This document shows positions 27,609 through 37,052 of a stretch of 64,000 bases of DNA, piece by piece; position 1 is the stretch's first letter; each line of letters starts with the position of its first letter. The translations under genes and the position numbers were made by a program. A model generated the notes under the pieces. That model worked only from the letters and a program-made list of their open reading frames with translations, ran no database searches and had not been told where the DNA came from. Source of the DNA: Clostridium muellerianum (GTDB taxonomy: Bacteria > Bacillota > Clostridia > Clostridiales > Clostridiaceae). Where the stretch lies: assembly GCF_012926525.1 (NCBI RefSeq), contig NZ_JABBNI010000011.1, positions 62,001 through 126,000 of the forward strand, written 5' to 3'.

Positions 27609-27658
27609 TGAAGCAATCTGAAGCAGCCTGAAGCATTTTGTAGTCGGTCTAGTATAAT
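27609..27658 (+). promoter_or_regulatory. three phased TGAAGCA repeats and promoter before the permease
   Basis: TGAAGCA occurs at 27609-27615, 27619-27625 and 27629-27635, exactly one helical turn apart. A good -10 TATAAT lies at 27653-27658 with no consensus -35, where the last repeat would lie. This is the layout of an activator-dependent promoter. The adjacent GlnL-like regulator is the obvious candidate to bind. The leader to the permease start would be about 335 nt. Confidence 0.65.
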
Positions 27659-28001
27659 CAATTATGAAATTACTAGTATAATTAATTTCAATTTATTCAA
27701 TTGAAAAACTAATTATTCAAATAAATTAATTGTATGTTTTTCATTTATATTTATAGGATACATTCTTTGGGAGATAAGAAAATATAAGAATTCTACATAA
27801 AGATTATTTATAAACATCAAAGAAATGAATTTAATTTTTTAAAGTGAATCATAAAGGATACCTTCATACATTACTTGCTTATAACACATATTTCATATTG
27901 AGTGAAGAAAAGCCTTTTGATATAGTTAAAAACCATAGATCTATAATAGGTTATAACTTTTACAGTTAGTTGTAATCATATTTTTTAAGGGAGGTTATTA
28001 T

Positions 28002-29423
28002 ATGAACTTATTTGCTAGAAAAAAAGACGTAAATTCTATTTTAGACAATAATAAAAATAATTCTCTAGAAAGGTCTTTAGGTGCATTTGATGTAACATTG
28101 ATGAGTATTGGAGCAACAATTGGAACTGGAGTAATGGTACTAGCAGGTGTTGTGGCTGCAAGAGATGCAGGTCCTGCCGTAGTTTTGTCATTTATTGCGT
28201 CTGCAATTGCTTGCACTCTTGTAGCTTTGTGTTATTCTGAATTTGCATCATCAATTCCAACATCAGGAAGCGCATATGCCTATATCTATGTATCATTAGG
28301 TGAATTTATTGCTCATTTAGTTGGTTGGTCACTTTTTATTGGGTATACAGTGTGTGCTGCAACTGTAGCTAGTGGTTGGTCATCATATTTCAACAGTTTA
28401 CTAAAACAATTTGGAATTAAGTTACCAGGTGCTTTTGTAAATATCCCAAGCCAGGGAGGATTAATAAATATTCCAGCAGTAGTTATAGTATTGGTTATCA
28501 CTCTTCTTCTATCAAGAGGAACTAAGGAAAGCAAAAAGATAAATAATGTTATGGTGTTTACAAAACTTGGTGTTATAGCTCTATTTATAGTTGTAGGTGC
28601 ATTCTTTGTGAAGCCAGTGAGATGGCAGCCATTTATGCCATTTGGTTTTAAAGGCGTATTTGCTGGTGCAGCATCTGTATTTCTTGCTTTTGCAGGTTTT
28701 GATGCGGTTTCAACTTCTGCTGAAGAGGTAAAAAATCCTCAAAAAAACCTACCAATAGGTATTATTGCTTCAATGATAGGATGTGCGCTTATATATGTTA
28801 TAGTTAGTTTGATTTTAACAGGAATGGTTCATTATACAAAGCTAAATGTTGGTGATGCTATGGCCTATGCATTAAGTTCTGTAGGTCAAGGTTGGGCAGC
28901 CTCCTTACTTTCAGTAGGAGCAGTTATAGGAATTTTAGCAGTTATACTTGCATACGTTTACGGAGCGTCACGTATATTATTTTCAATGAGTCGTGATGGA
29001 TTACTTCCTAGAAAATACTGTAGTGTAAATAAAAAAACAAACGTTCCTGTATTTTCAACTTGGGTAGTAGGATGTCTAAGTGCTTTATTAAGTGGTGTTG
29101 CAGATATAAAGCAATTGGCTGATATTACAAATATGGTTCTTCTAGCAACATTTTCACTTGTAGCAATATCTATAATTATTCTAAGAAAAACTCATCCAAA
29201 ATTAGAGAGAAGTTTTAAAGTACCTTTAGTTCCAGTATTGCCTCTAATAGCAGTAGCATGTTGCGTATTTCTTATGTTTAGTTTATCAAAAACAACATGG
29301 TTATATTTTGGAATATGGGTTGCGTTAGGGGTAGTTGTTTACGGAGTATATTCACATAAAAATAGCTTATTACAAAGTGAAAGTAGCTATAATGAGTATA
29401 CTAGCAAAAAGGTGATTAATTAA
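28002..29423 (+). CDS. APC-family amino acid permease
   Basis: A 473-aa amino acid-polyamine-organocation transporter with about 12 membrane helices. The TM1 motif SIGATIGTGVMVLAG and the region FLAFAGFDAVSTSAEEVKNP are typical of the cationic amino acid transporter/YfnA group. Substrates of close relatives include basic and branched-chain amino acids. The neighbouring GlnK/GlnL-like system suggests glutamine or a related amino acid, by inference only. AAGGGAGG precedes the ATG. A terminator follows directly, so it is monocistronic. Confidence 0.88.
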   Translation: MNLFARKKDVNSILDNNKNNSLERSLGAFDVTLMSIGATIGTGVMVLAGVVAARDAGPAVVLSFIASAIACTLVALCYSEFASSIPTSGSAYAYIYVSLGEFIAHLVGWSLFIGYTVCAATVASGWSSYFNSLLKQFGIKLPGAFVNIPSQGGLINIPAVVIVLVITLLLSRGTKESKKINNVMVFTKLGVIALFIVVGAFFVKPVRWQPFMPFGFKGVFAGAASVFLAFAGFDAVSTSAEEVKNPQKNLPIGIIASMIGCALIYVIVSLILTGMVHYTKLNVGDAMAYALSSVGQGWAASLLSVGAVIGILAVILAYVYGASRILFSMSRDGLLPRKYCSVNKKTNVPVFSTWVVGCLSALLSGVADIKQLADITNMVLLATFSLVAISIIILRKTHPKLERSFKVPLVPVLPLIAVACCVFLMFSLSKTTWLYFGIWVALGVVVYGVYSHKNSLLQSESSYNEYTSKKVIN

Positions 29424-29450
29424 CTAATATAATTATTTATGTGTATGAAT

Positions 29451-29486
29451 AAAACACCTATGTTCAATTAGAACATAGGTGTTTTT
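29451..29486. terminator. bidirectional terminator between permease and glpT
   Basis: AAAACACCTATGTTC pairs with GAACATAGGTGTTTTT around a 5-base loop. It lies between two convergent genes. Confidence 0.85.
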
Positions 29487-29565
29487 AATGAAATATTAAC
29501 ATGCATTTTTTACTTTTGTGTAATGAATACAGTAGTCATTTTATTAAATTAAAAATATAACATGA

Positions 29566-30900
29566 TCAACAGTTAGCTGTAGCCTTTTGCTTTATGTTAT
29601 GAGTATTCCATGTAAATGATAAGAAAAATATTGCTAAAACACATGAAATAAGTAACATTATAAAGCCACCATTCCAACTAAATTTATCTACAATAGATCC
29701 CATAGCCATTTCGGCTAAAACTTCTCCGCCCATATATCCAAATAATCCTGTAAATCCAGCTGCTGTTCCAGCTGCTTTCTTTGGTACAAGGTCCAGGGCA
29801 CTAACTCCTATTAACATAACAGGTCCATATATTAATGCACCAATAGATGCCAATGCACAATTTATAGCTAAAGGGCTTGTACTTTTCCAGTATACAGCTG
29901 TTGCTATTGCAACACCAACCATACATATTATTCCTATTGGAGCACGTCTGCCATTAAAAATATGATCGCTAATCCATCCAACTATTATAGTTCCTGGAAT
30001 TGCTGCATATTCAAATAATGCAAATGCTATAGATGAATCTTTTGTGCTAAAGTGTCTTACTTCTTGAAGATATGTTGGTACCCAGTTTATAACACCATAT
30101 CTAACCAAGTAAACGAAAACGTTTGCTAAAGCGATACACCATAAGAGTTTATTGTTAAATACGTATTTAAATAATATTTCTTTTGCTGAAAGTTCTGCTT
30201 CTACATTTTCTACATTTTCTTCAACTTCAGGATAATCATTTCTATATTCTTCTATTGGAGGTAATCCAACAGATTGAGGGGTATCTCGTGCAAATATCAT
30301 GTATACAAATCCACCTATAATTGCGATTAATCCAGGTAAGTAAAATGATCCTTTCCATGTTCCGAAAAGGGATACACCAATTAAAACGATAGTTGCTATA
30401 AAGCCACCACCTATATTATGTGCTGTGTTCCATATAGACATTTTAACTCCACGTTCATTGTCCGAGAACCAATGAGTCATTATTCTTCCACATGGAGGCC
30501 AACCCATACCTTGAGCCCAACCATTTAGTAACATTAATATAAACATAAGTGTGATATTTGGAGCATTAGGTATAAATAGATTAACCACTCCAGACAATAT
30601 AAGGCCTATAGCTAGAAAAAATCTAGGATTAGATCTATCAGAGACATTTCCCATAACAAACTTACTTATTCCATAGGCAAATCCTAGAGCGGAAGCTACG
30701 AAACCGATTTCGGTTTTTGTAAACCCTTGATGAATAAAATACACTTTAGCTAGTGCAAAGTTACTTCTTACAAAATAGTAAATGAAATATCCAAAATAAA
30801 TGCTTAAAAACATTTGTAAACGGTATCTTTTATAAGCTGACGGTATTTTATCTTCGGGCATTCTTGCGATGTGTGGTGCTGGTTTTAAAAAATTCAACAT
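29566..30900 (-). CDS. glpT: glycerol-3-phosphate/organophosphate:phosphate antiporter
   Basis: A major-facilitator protein of the organophosphate:Pi antiporter family. Its 444 aa and 12 helices match GlpT. The two substrate-binding arginines are in YYFVRSNFALA and YLVRYGVINW. The family signature region WNTAHNIGGG is present. GlpT imports glycerol-3-phosphate in exchange for phosphate; UhpT or PgtP specificity cannot be wholly excluded. The ATG at 30900 has AAAGGAGG eight bases upstream. A terminator-type attenuator lies in the leader, suggesting antitermination control as in GlpP-regulated glp genes. Confidence 0.82.
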   Translation of the reverse strand: MLNFLKPAPHIARMPEDKIPSAYKRYRLQMFLSIYFGYFIYYFVRSNFALAKVYFIHQGFTKTEIGFVASALGFAYGISKFVMGNVSDRSNPRFFLAIGLILSGVVNLFIPNAPNITLMFILMLLNGWAQGMGWPPCGRIMTHWFSDNERGVKMSIWNTAHNIGGGFIATIVLIGVSLFGTWKGSFYLPGLIAIIGGFVYMIFARDTPQSVGLPPIEEYRNDYPEVEENVENVEAELSAKEILFKYVFNNKLLWCIALANVFVYLVRYGVINWVPTYLQEVRHFSTKDSSIAFALFEYAAIPGTIIVGWISDHIFNGRRAPIGIICMVGVAIATAVYWKSTSPLAINCALASIGALIYGPVMLIGVSALDLVPKKAAGTAAGFTGLFGYMGGEVLAEMAMGSIVDKFSWNGGFIMLLISCVLAIFFLSFTWNTHNIKQKATANC

Positions 30901-30919
30901 AAACAATTCCTCCTTTTGT

Positions 30920-30979
30920 AAAAAAAGTCAAGCAAATAACAAAGGTTAACAATGCGAATAACCTCTATTTTTGCTCGAC
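30920..30979 (-). promoter_or_regulatory. leader attenuator (terminator) upstream of glpT
   Basis: On the minus strand, GTCGAGCAAAAATAGAGGTTA pairs with TAACCTTTGTTATTTGCTTGAC (arms 30959-30979 and 30927-30948). Seven T follow. It ends only about six bases before the glpT ribosome binding site, so transcription of glpT would require antitermination. In Bacillus, GlpP does this for glp operons; no glpP gene is in the window. Confidence 0.7.
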
Positions 30980-31017
30980 TCTAAATCTCTTAAGCAATCA
31001 ATATTTCATTTAACCCA

Positions 31018-31046
31018 ATAATAACATACGTGACTAATTATGTCAA
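31018..31046 (-). promoter_or_regulatory. sigma-A promoter of glpT
   Basis: On the minus strand, TTGACA (31046-31041) and TATTAT (31023-31018) are separated by 17 bp. The leader of about 110 nt contains the attenuator. Confidence 0.75.
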
Positions 31047-31156
31047 TAATTATCATATTAGGAATGATTTGAGCAAATATTAATATAAATTACTTATATT
31101 AATTTTTATGGACTTTTATGATTAAGATATAACTGTAATTTAAATTTTTTTATGAA

Positions 31157-31185
31157 TTGACATAATACAACATGGTTACTATAAT
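31157..31185 (+). promoter_or_regulatory. consensus sigma-A promoter upstream of rnz
   Basis: TTGACA (31157-31162) and TATAAT (31180-31185) have an exact 17-bp spacing, a perfect consensus. Transcription would begin near 31192, giving a ~160-nt leader that includes the gene remnant before rnz. Confidence 0.8.
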
Positions 31186-31195
31186 TGTAATAATC

Positions 31196-31324
31196 GTATA
31201 TGATATAAAAGATTTTGATTTTGTATATCTTGCAGCAGGGCCAAAAGGAACTGCTTTAAAGATAGAGCCCTTAAGCATTCAAGGACTTACTAATGCTGAA
31301 TGGGTAGATGTGTGCGAAGAATAA
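31196..31324 (+). pseudogene. C-terminal gene remnant before rnz
   Basis: A frame without any start codon reads DFDFVYLAAGPKGTALKIEP and ends WVDVCEE before the TAA at 31322. Its composition looks coding, but no family is recognised. It lies inside the presumed rnz leader. It may be the tail of a deleted gene. Confidence 0.4.
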
Positions 31325-31351
31325 ATAATTTTTAAGAAAAGAGGTATATTT

Positions 31352-32275
31352 ATGATTGATGTTTGTTTGCTTGGATGTGGTGGTAATGTGCCAACACCAG
31401 ATAGGAATCTTACCTCTTTATTAGTATCTTATAAAGGGAAAAAAATTTTAATAGATTGCGGAGAAGGTACTCAGGTATCTATGAAAGTTTTAGGTTGGGG
31501 ATTTAAAGATATAAGTGTAATTTGTTTTACACATTATCATGCTGATCATGTGATTGGTCTCCCTGGACTTTTGCTTACTATAGCAAATTCTGGTCGAAGA
31601 GAACCTTTATACATAGTTGGACCAGAAGGACTAAGAGAAGTAGTAAAAGGGATTACAGTGGTAGCTCCAGTGCTTCCGTATTATGTAGAGTTAATAGAAC
31701 TTCCAACTAATGATAGAAGCTATTTTGAAGATAAGATAATTCAGATTTGTGACATAGAGTTGAGGGCACAGCCTGTATATCATACTATGCCTTGCCTTGC
31801 TTACAGTATAAATATAAATAGAAGTAAAAAATTTAATGTTGAAAAAGCAAAGCTTAATAACGTGCCTTTAAAGTTATGGAACTTACTGCAAAAAGGGGAA
31901 AGTATAAAACAAGGAGGAAAAACCTATACGCCAGATATGGTTTTGGGAGAAGATCGTAGAGGACTAAAGTTAAGTTATTGTACAGATACTAGACCTACAG
32001 AAGAACTTGTTTCTTTTGTAAAAGAATCCGATATATTCGTGTGTGAAGGAATGTATGGAGATGATGAAAAACTTTCAAAAGCATTAGAAAATAGGCATAT
32101 GCTTTTTTCAGAAGCAGCTTCGATTGCAAAAGCAGCTAAGGTAAAGGAACTATGGCTTACTCACTTTAGTCCTTCCCTTGTAAATCCTGAAGATTATATT
32201 TTAAGTGCAACAAACATATTTGAAAATACATTTTTGGGTAAAGATAGAAAAGTATCAACTTTAAATTTTAAATAA
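31352..32275 (+). CDS. rnz: ribonuclease Z (tRNA 3' endonuclease)
   Basis: A metallo-beta-lactamase-fold nuclease that removes 3' trailers from tRNA precursors. The metal-binding motif is THYHADH near residue 62, followed by [15 protein letters not shown] as in RNase Z. The flexible-arm region holds [14 protein letters not shown], and a histidine lies in WLTHFSPSL. The length of 307 aa is normal for the short bacterial form. AAGAGG precedes the ATG. It is monocistronic with its own strong promoter. Confidence 0.9.
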   Translation: MIDVCLLGCGGNVPTPDRNLTSLLVSYKGKKILIDCGEGTQVSMKVLGWGFKDISVICFTHYHADHVIGLPGLLLTIANSGRREPLYIVGPEGLREVVKGITVVAPVLPYYVELIELPTNDRSYFEDKIIQICDIELRAQPVYHTMPCLAYSININRSKKFNVEKAKLNNVPLKLWNLLQKGESIKQGGKTYTPDMVLGEDRRGLKLSYCTDTRPTEELVSFVKESDIFVCEGMYGDDEKLSKALENRHMLFSEAASIAKAAKVKELWLTHFSPSLVNPEDYILSATNIFENTFLGKDRKVSTLNFK

Positions 32276-32881
32276 TTTTATAAAAGTATTATGTTTTTCT
32301 AGTTATATATTTTGAATATTAAGGTCAAAAAAATGTGTAGCAGCTGGTTTATATATGCCCTTATCATATACACACCAGCTGCTAAGTAGATCCTAATTCA
32401 ATAAGCTCATTTTCAGATATTTGAATCCTAACAACCATCCTTTCTGTAGCAATTGTCTAAAATCCTGACTAAGAATAACAGGTAAATAGAAAAATTACTT
32501 TTATTGATCTCTGTTTAACCTAACAATACCATTCAATACTTTAATTTAATATATTAAAAAAATATACTTATAGAAAATTAGAATAGAAACATTAAAATTA
32601 AGGGAATATATTATTTGAATCAGAACCTACTAGACATAACATTAAATGCCCATTGGTGTATCCCTCTTCTTTCTACAGATTAAAATATTGAACAAAAGTT
32701 TAAAATTTTGGTGGTATCACCCCAATCTTATTTATTATCAATAGATATGTTCTTATGTTTATAGGTTAGCTATTGATTAATTAAATAATACTATATCTGC
32801 TGAAAAAAGTCAATATTCTGAATAGAACAATTATTTTCAATTTGAAGAGAATGATATGAATATTAAAGGAGCGAAAATTTT
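32276..32881. other. intergenic stretch with a hairpin and a minus-strand gene remnant
   Basis: An 11-bp perfect stem TAGCAGCTGGT/ACCAGCTGCTA (32338-32384) is followed on the minus strand by T7, so it is oriented as a minus-strand terminator. Just upstream of it on that strand, a frame ending at 32382 reads TERMVVRIQISENELIELGS, which looks like the C-terminus of a lost gene. The rest, to 32881, shows nothing further. Confidence 0.45.
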
Positions 32882-33730
32882 ATGAATCAGCAAGTGATTA
32901 AAGATGTTAAAAATTTAATGCTTAGATTTAATGAAGATGATGTACTATCCTTATCTTCTCAGCTTGCGTATAGCTTAATATTTGCTTTTTTTCCATTTTT
33001 AATATTTCTTATGACTGTATTAGGATATAGTTCTATTAATAGTGCAGACGTGTTAGCAGGATTAAATAAGGTTATTCCAAGGAATGCTTTAGAATTAATT
33101 AAAAGTACTATAGTAGAAGTTGTAGACTATAAAAATCCTCATTTGTTGTCTTTTAGTTTAATTTTTACCATATGGTCGGCTTCAAGTGGATTTAACGCTG
33201 TTATTAAAGGGTTGAATAAGGCTTATGACGAGTTAGAACATAGAAGTTTTTTGAAAGTTCAATTTGTAGCAATATTATGCACTATAGGATTAGTGATTGC
33301 AATATTTACTATGATTTTTTTACTGGTTTTTGGTCAAATAGTCGGAAATGCTTTAGCTTTTAACCTTGGGTTTTCAGAGGAGTTTAAAATTGTGTGGAAT
33401 GTAGTAAGATACATTATTATTATTATACTAACCACTTTTATTTTAGCGGCATTATATCATTATACGCCTTGTAGAAGGCTTACCTGGAAAGAAGTTAGTG
33501 CTGGTGCAGTATTTGCTACCATCGGATTAATACTAGTGTCAATTGGTTTTGCATTTTATGTAAACAATTTTGGGAATTATTCTAAAATATATGGAAGCAT
33601 TGGTGCTGTAATAATATTGTTAACCTGGCTATTTCTTTTATCAATTACTGTGGTTATGGGAGGGGAATTAAATGCAACATTAGCCTTTGATAGAGAAGGA
33701 AAAGAAAAATTTCCTGAAAAAAGTTTTTAA
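32882..33730 (+). CDS. YihY/BrkB-family membrane protein
   Basis: A 282-aa membrane protein with about six helices. Family features are LSSQLAYSLIFAFFPFLIFL near the N-terminus, the central WSASSGFNAVIKGLNKAY and YHYTPCRRLTWKEVSAGA, and the C-terminal LTWLFLLSITVVMGGELNA. The family was once annotated as ribonuclease BN, which is now considered incorrect, and its function is unknown. AAAGGAG precedes the ATG. A terminator follows at once. Confidence 0.85.
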   Translation: MNQQVIKDVKNLMLRFNEDDVLSLSSQLAYSLIFAFFPFLIFLMTVLGYSSINSADVLAGLNKVIPRNALELIKSTIVEVVDYKNPHLLSFSLIFTIWSASSGFNAVIKGLNKAYDELEHRSFLKVQFVAILCTIGLVIAIFTMIFLLVFGQIVGNALAFNLGFSEEFKIVWNVVRYIIIIILTTFILAALYHYTPCRRLTWKEVSAGAVFATIGLILVSIGFAFYVNNFGNYSKIYGSIGAVIILLTWLFLLSITVVMGGELNATLAFDREGKEKFPEKSF

Positions 33731-33769
33731 AGAGGTTGGTTTAATATTGGTACCAGCCTTTTTATTTTT
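33730..33769 (+). terminator. terminator after the YihY-family gene
   Basis: AGGTTGGT pairs with ACCAGCCT (one G-T pair), followed by a T-rich tail. Confidence 0.65.
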
Positions 33770-33878
33770 GTAGTTTTAAATTTTTGTTTGATTTATGAAT
33801 GTGTATAAATTTTTTTTAAGTTAATAATAATATAAAGTGTGTGTCTAAAGTAAAAAACTTATTCTAGAAGGTGATAGA

Positions 33879-34466
33879 TTGAAGCGTAAGGATTACATGA
33901 GAAAGGTTTATAAAAACTTTTATGATTTTATAACAGAATGTTCTAGTAAGGAGCTGGAATACTTTATTTTGAACTCTAGTTTTACCACAGATTTTAATAC
34001 AAAAATAAAGCAATTGATTGAAGATATAGAAAGTGAAGGAAAGAGTAACATAGAAGCCACAATAATATTTAGTACAAAAGGTGAAATAGCTCTAATAGAT
34101 AGTTACATAATAGGAAGGCATGTAGCCAATAACTATAAAATTTACATGGAACAACAGTATAAACAAAATTCCTTAAACAAAATAGTTCATTACATAGTAA
34201 ATAGTAATAAAAAGTCTAAAAAGGACTTTTTAATATTATCTTTTGTAGAATTATATAATACATTAGAAAGTATATATTGTGACATAAAGTGCAAAAAGGA
34301 AATGGTAGATAGATATAAAGAGTCTTATAATTTAAAAAAGTATGAAAATGATAACTGTGTAGTAATAATTGCAGTAATATTAATATTGGAAGATATATGT
34401 AAATATATGAGTATAGAAGAAGAGATTTTAGTAGAGGCTATTGATTTTCAGGTAAATAAATTGTAG
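33879..34466 (+). CDS. hypothetical protein
   Basis: A 195-aa, mostly helical and charged protein starting at a TTG (MKRKDYMRKVYKNFYDFI) with AAGGTGAT upstream. A stretch at residues 161-172 (VVIIAVILILED) is hydrophobic but short. I recognise no domain. It lies alone between the YihY-family gene and the small DUF6514-like gene. Confidence 0.6.
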   Translation: MKRKDYMRKVYKNFYDFITECSSKELEYFILNSSFTTDFNTKIKQLIEDIESEGKSNIEATIIFSTKGEIALIDSYIIGRHVANNYKIYMEQQYKQNSLNKIVHYIVNSNKKSKKDFLILSFVELYNTLESIYCDIKCKKEMVDRYKESYNLKKYENDNCVVIIAVILILEDICKYMSIEEEILVEAIDFQVNKL

Positions 34467-34675
34467 TCAAGGTATTTTAAGTTTCGACAATACTAACTGG
34501 ATAATTATGAAAATAATTACAGTAAAGGAATTTAAAAGTTGATGGATTTGGTATTACAGGCTTTTTAATGTCATATAAAAGAGATAACTTATAATTGCCC
34601 TTATCATGAAATGACATATTTTTTTAAAAGTATGTGCTAATATAGTGTTGAAGTTAATTACGGGGGGGCAAAATC

Positions 34676-35023
34676 ATGGTAGTAGAAAATCTGGCTAGAA
34701 CTCAGAAGACAGAAAAAGTAAGGTATGATTATTTTTACAGACTACTAAAAAATGAAATTTCAATAACATATGGAACAGATACTGTAAAACTACAGTCTTA
34801 TGGTATTGAAGTTGAAAGACAGGATTTTGTAGATAATAAGTTAATGAACATAGAAAGGGATTCCGTTAAGAGTATAAGTACCCAAAGATATAAGGTTCAT
34901 AATTTATTAAAAATGTTATATGATAATTTGGTATCACCTATACACTTAATAGAAGTATTGGGTGAAAATATTGATGAATATATAGTTGATTTTGATAAAG
35001 AAATAAAATATATTGCTTATTAG
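34676..35023 (+). CDS. small conserved protein, DUF6514-like
   Basis: A 115-aa soluble protein with the pattern YDYFYRLLKNE, TYGIEVERQD-like core (YGIEVERQDF) and a C-terminal VSPIHLIEVLGENIDEYI. I believe this corresponds to the clostridial DUF6514 family, whose function is unknown. An unusually strong GGGGGGG-containing site precedes the ATG. It has its own terminator and lies upstream of acpS. Confidence 0.65.
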   Translation: MVVENLARTQKTEKVRYDYFYRLLKNEISITYGTDTVKLQSYGIEVERQDFVDNKLMNIERDSVKSISTQRYKVHNLLKMLYDNLVSPIHLIEVLGENIDEYIVDFDKEIKYIAY

Positions 35024-35037
35024 AGCATTTACAGAAT

Positions 35038-35062
35038 AAAGAGGAAAAAGTCCTCTTTTTTT
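35038..35062 (+). terminator. terminator after the DUF6514-like gene
   Basis: AAAGAGG pairs with CCTCTTT, followed by a T run. Confidence 0.75.
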
Positions 35063-35176
35063 CTTTTGAATACTAAGTTAATGCAATAGTTCAGACTTTA
35101 AAAATAAATAATTTTATCTTATTATATTAAGTAAGGATATTTAAATACATGTTTAATTAAACACGGGGGTGATATT

Positions 35177-35584
35177 TTGATTTTGGGTGTTGGGATAGAC
35201 ATTGTTGAGATAAGAAGAATTAAAGAAGCTATGGAGAAACATACAAATTTCATAGATAGATTATTTAGCAAGAATGAAATAGAATATTTTAAAGTAAGAA
35301 ACTTAAGGGCCGAATTTGTGGCTGGAAGGTTTGCTGCAAAGGAGGCTGTAGTTAAGGCTATGGGTACTGGGTTTAGTGGATTTGAAATTAAAGATATTGA
35401 AATAGACAGGACAGCGTCAGGAAAACCTATAGTAGTTCTAAGAGGCAAAGCTAAGATGATAGCGCAAAAGTATGGAGATTACAAGATTCATGTAAGTATA
35501 TCTCACAGCTTAGATAACGCTGTAGCTTATGCTGTAATGGAGGTGGATAAGTTTGAAGATTGCAACATCAGAAATAATAAATAA
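35177..35584 (+). CDS. acpS: holo-[acyl carrier protein] synthase
   Basis: Transfers 4'-phosphopantetheine from CoA to acyl carrier protein, activating fatty acid synthesis. The metal-binding aspartate is in GVGIDIVEI and the glutamate in FAAKEAVVKAMGTG. The C-terminal segment VSISHSLDNAVAYAVME is typical. The length of 135 aa is normal. It starts at TTG 35177 with a GGGGGTG site. Its 3' end overlaps the next gene by 32 bp. Confidence 0.92.
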   Translation: MILGVGIDIVEIRRIKEAMEKHTNFIDRLFSKNEIEYFKVRNLRAEFVAGRFAAKEAVVKAMGTGFSGFEIKDIEIDRTASGKPIVVLRGKAKMIAQKYGDYKIHVSISHSLDNAVAYAVMEVDKFEDCNIRNNK

Positions 35585-37052
35585 AATAGATAGTTACTGC
35601 ATAAATGAATTAAAAATACCTGGAATTGTTCTAATGGAGAATGCAGCTTTAAAAGTTATAAAAAATATAGAATTGGATAAGTATGAAAGCTTTTGCATAG
35701 TGTGTACTAAAGGCAACAATGGTGGGGATGGATTCGCAATAGCTAGACACCTACATATTTTGAGTAAAAAGGTGCAAGTTTTTTTAGTTGGCGGAAAAGA
35801 TAATATGAAGCCTGATTGTAAAGTTAACTATGATATATTAAAAAGTATAGGAGTTAAAATAAACAAAGTAGACAATTTAGAAGATGTTAATGAACTAAGA
35901 GAGTGTGTGGAAAGAAACGAAGTAACTATAGATGCAATTTTTGGAACAGGATTATCAAGAAATGTAGAAGGTATATATGAATCAGTTATATCTATAATTA
36001 ATGAGAATAGTAAGTATATTATATCCGTAGATGTACCATCTGGGTTCGATAGTAATACGGGTAAGGTATTAGGAAACTGCATAAAAGCTGATAAAACAGT
36101 ATCCTTTGAGATGTATAAAAAAGGATTTTTAAATTATGGAACAGATAAGGTTACTGGAAAAATAGTTATAGAAAAAATAGGGATACCCCAAAATGTTGTA
36201 AGCAAATTTCATAATAATGAATTTATTATGGATAGCAGCATGATAAAAAGTAATTTAGTAAAGAGAAATAAGTATTGTCATAAAGGGGATTATGGAAAGG
36301 TTACTATTTTTGCAGGATCAAAAGGATTTACAGGAGCAGCATATATTTGTACTGAAGGTGCTGTAAGAAGTGGATCAGGACTTGTAACATTGTGCTGCAA
36401 CAGCGAAATTCAGCCTATATTAAGTTCTAAATTAGTAGAAGCTATGACTGTTTTAATTGAAGAAGAAAATAGAGTTGAAGAACTTATATGTAAAAGTGAT
36501 GTTATAGCTATAGGCCCAGGAATGGGAAACAATGAAGATACTCTTAATATACTAAAGAAGATTATAAATAAGGCCGAGAATCCGGTAGTTATAGATGCAG
36601 ATGCGATAAACGTATTGGAAGGACACCTGGATGTTTTAAAGCATAGAAAATGTGAAATTGTCTTAACACCTCATTTTGGAGAGATGTCAAGAATAACAGG
36701 TTTATCTATAGATTATGTAAAGGAGAATAGATTAGAAGTAGCACAAAAGTTTGCTAAAGAAAATAAAGTTATAGTACTTTTAAAAGGATACAATACTATA
36801 ATTACAGATGGTAACAGCATTATGATAAATCCTACAGGAAATAGTTCTATGGCCTCAGGTGGAATGGGTGATTGTCTTACTGGAATGGTAGCTTCATTTA
36901 TAGGTCAGGGATATGGAACTATGAATTCGGCTTGTATTGCAGCCTTTATTCACGGATATTGTGGTGAAACATTATCAAAAGAAATGTTTTGTGTAAATGC
37001 AACACATATATTAAACAATATACCATTTGTGATTAAAAAACTGCAAAAATAG
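35553..37052 (+). CDS. nnr: bifunctional NAD(P)H-hydrate epimerase/dehydratase
   Basis: Repairs damaged NADHX and NADPHX. The N-terminal YjeF epimerase domain has TKGNNGGDGFAIARHL and FGTGLSRNVEG. The C-terminal ADP-dependent dehydratase domain, of ribokinase-like fold, has AGSKGFTGAAYI, GPGMGNNEDTL and the catalytic loop MASGGMGDCLTGM. At 499 aa both domains are complete. The TTG start at 35553 lies inside acpS, with GGAGGTGG upstream, implying translational coupling; acpS-nnr is a common Firmicute pair. Confidence 0.92.
   Translation: MKIATSEIINKIDSYCINELKIPGIVLMENAALKVIKNIELDKYESFCIVCTKGNNGGDGFAIARHLHILSKKVQVFLVGGKDNMKPDCKVNYDILKSIGVKINKVDNLEDVNELRECVERNEVTIDAIFGTGLSRNVEGIYESVISIINENSKYIISVDVPSGFDSNTGKVLGNCIKADKTVSFEMYKKGFLNYGTDKVTGKIVIEKIGIPQNVVSKFHNNEFIMDSSMIKSNLVKRNKYCHKGDYGKVTIFAGSKGFTGAAYICTEGAVRSGSGLVTLCCNSEIQPILSSKLVEAMTVLIEEENRVEELICKSDVIAIGPGMGNNEDTLNILKKIINKAENPVVIDADAINVLEGHLDVLKHRKCEIVLTPHFGEMSRITGLSIDYVKENRLEVAQKFAKENKVIVLLKGYNTIITDGNSIMINPTGNSSMASGGMGDCLTGMVASFIGQGYGTMNSACIAAFIHGYCGETLSKEMFCVNATHILNNIPFVIKKLQK

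Noticed and set aside
27609-27635. CRISPR-like array reading of the phased TGAAGCA repeats
   Set aside because: The repeat unit is seven bases with three-base spacers, which fits a regulator site and not a CRISPR array. No CRISPR array was seen anywhere in the window.
35553-35584. acpS-nnr overlap as a frameshift or gene fusion
   Set aside because: Both genes are complete, the TTG start of nnr has a good ribosome binding site, and overlap of this kind is ordinary translational coupling.
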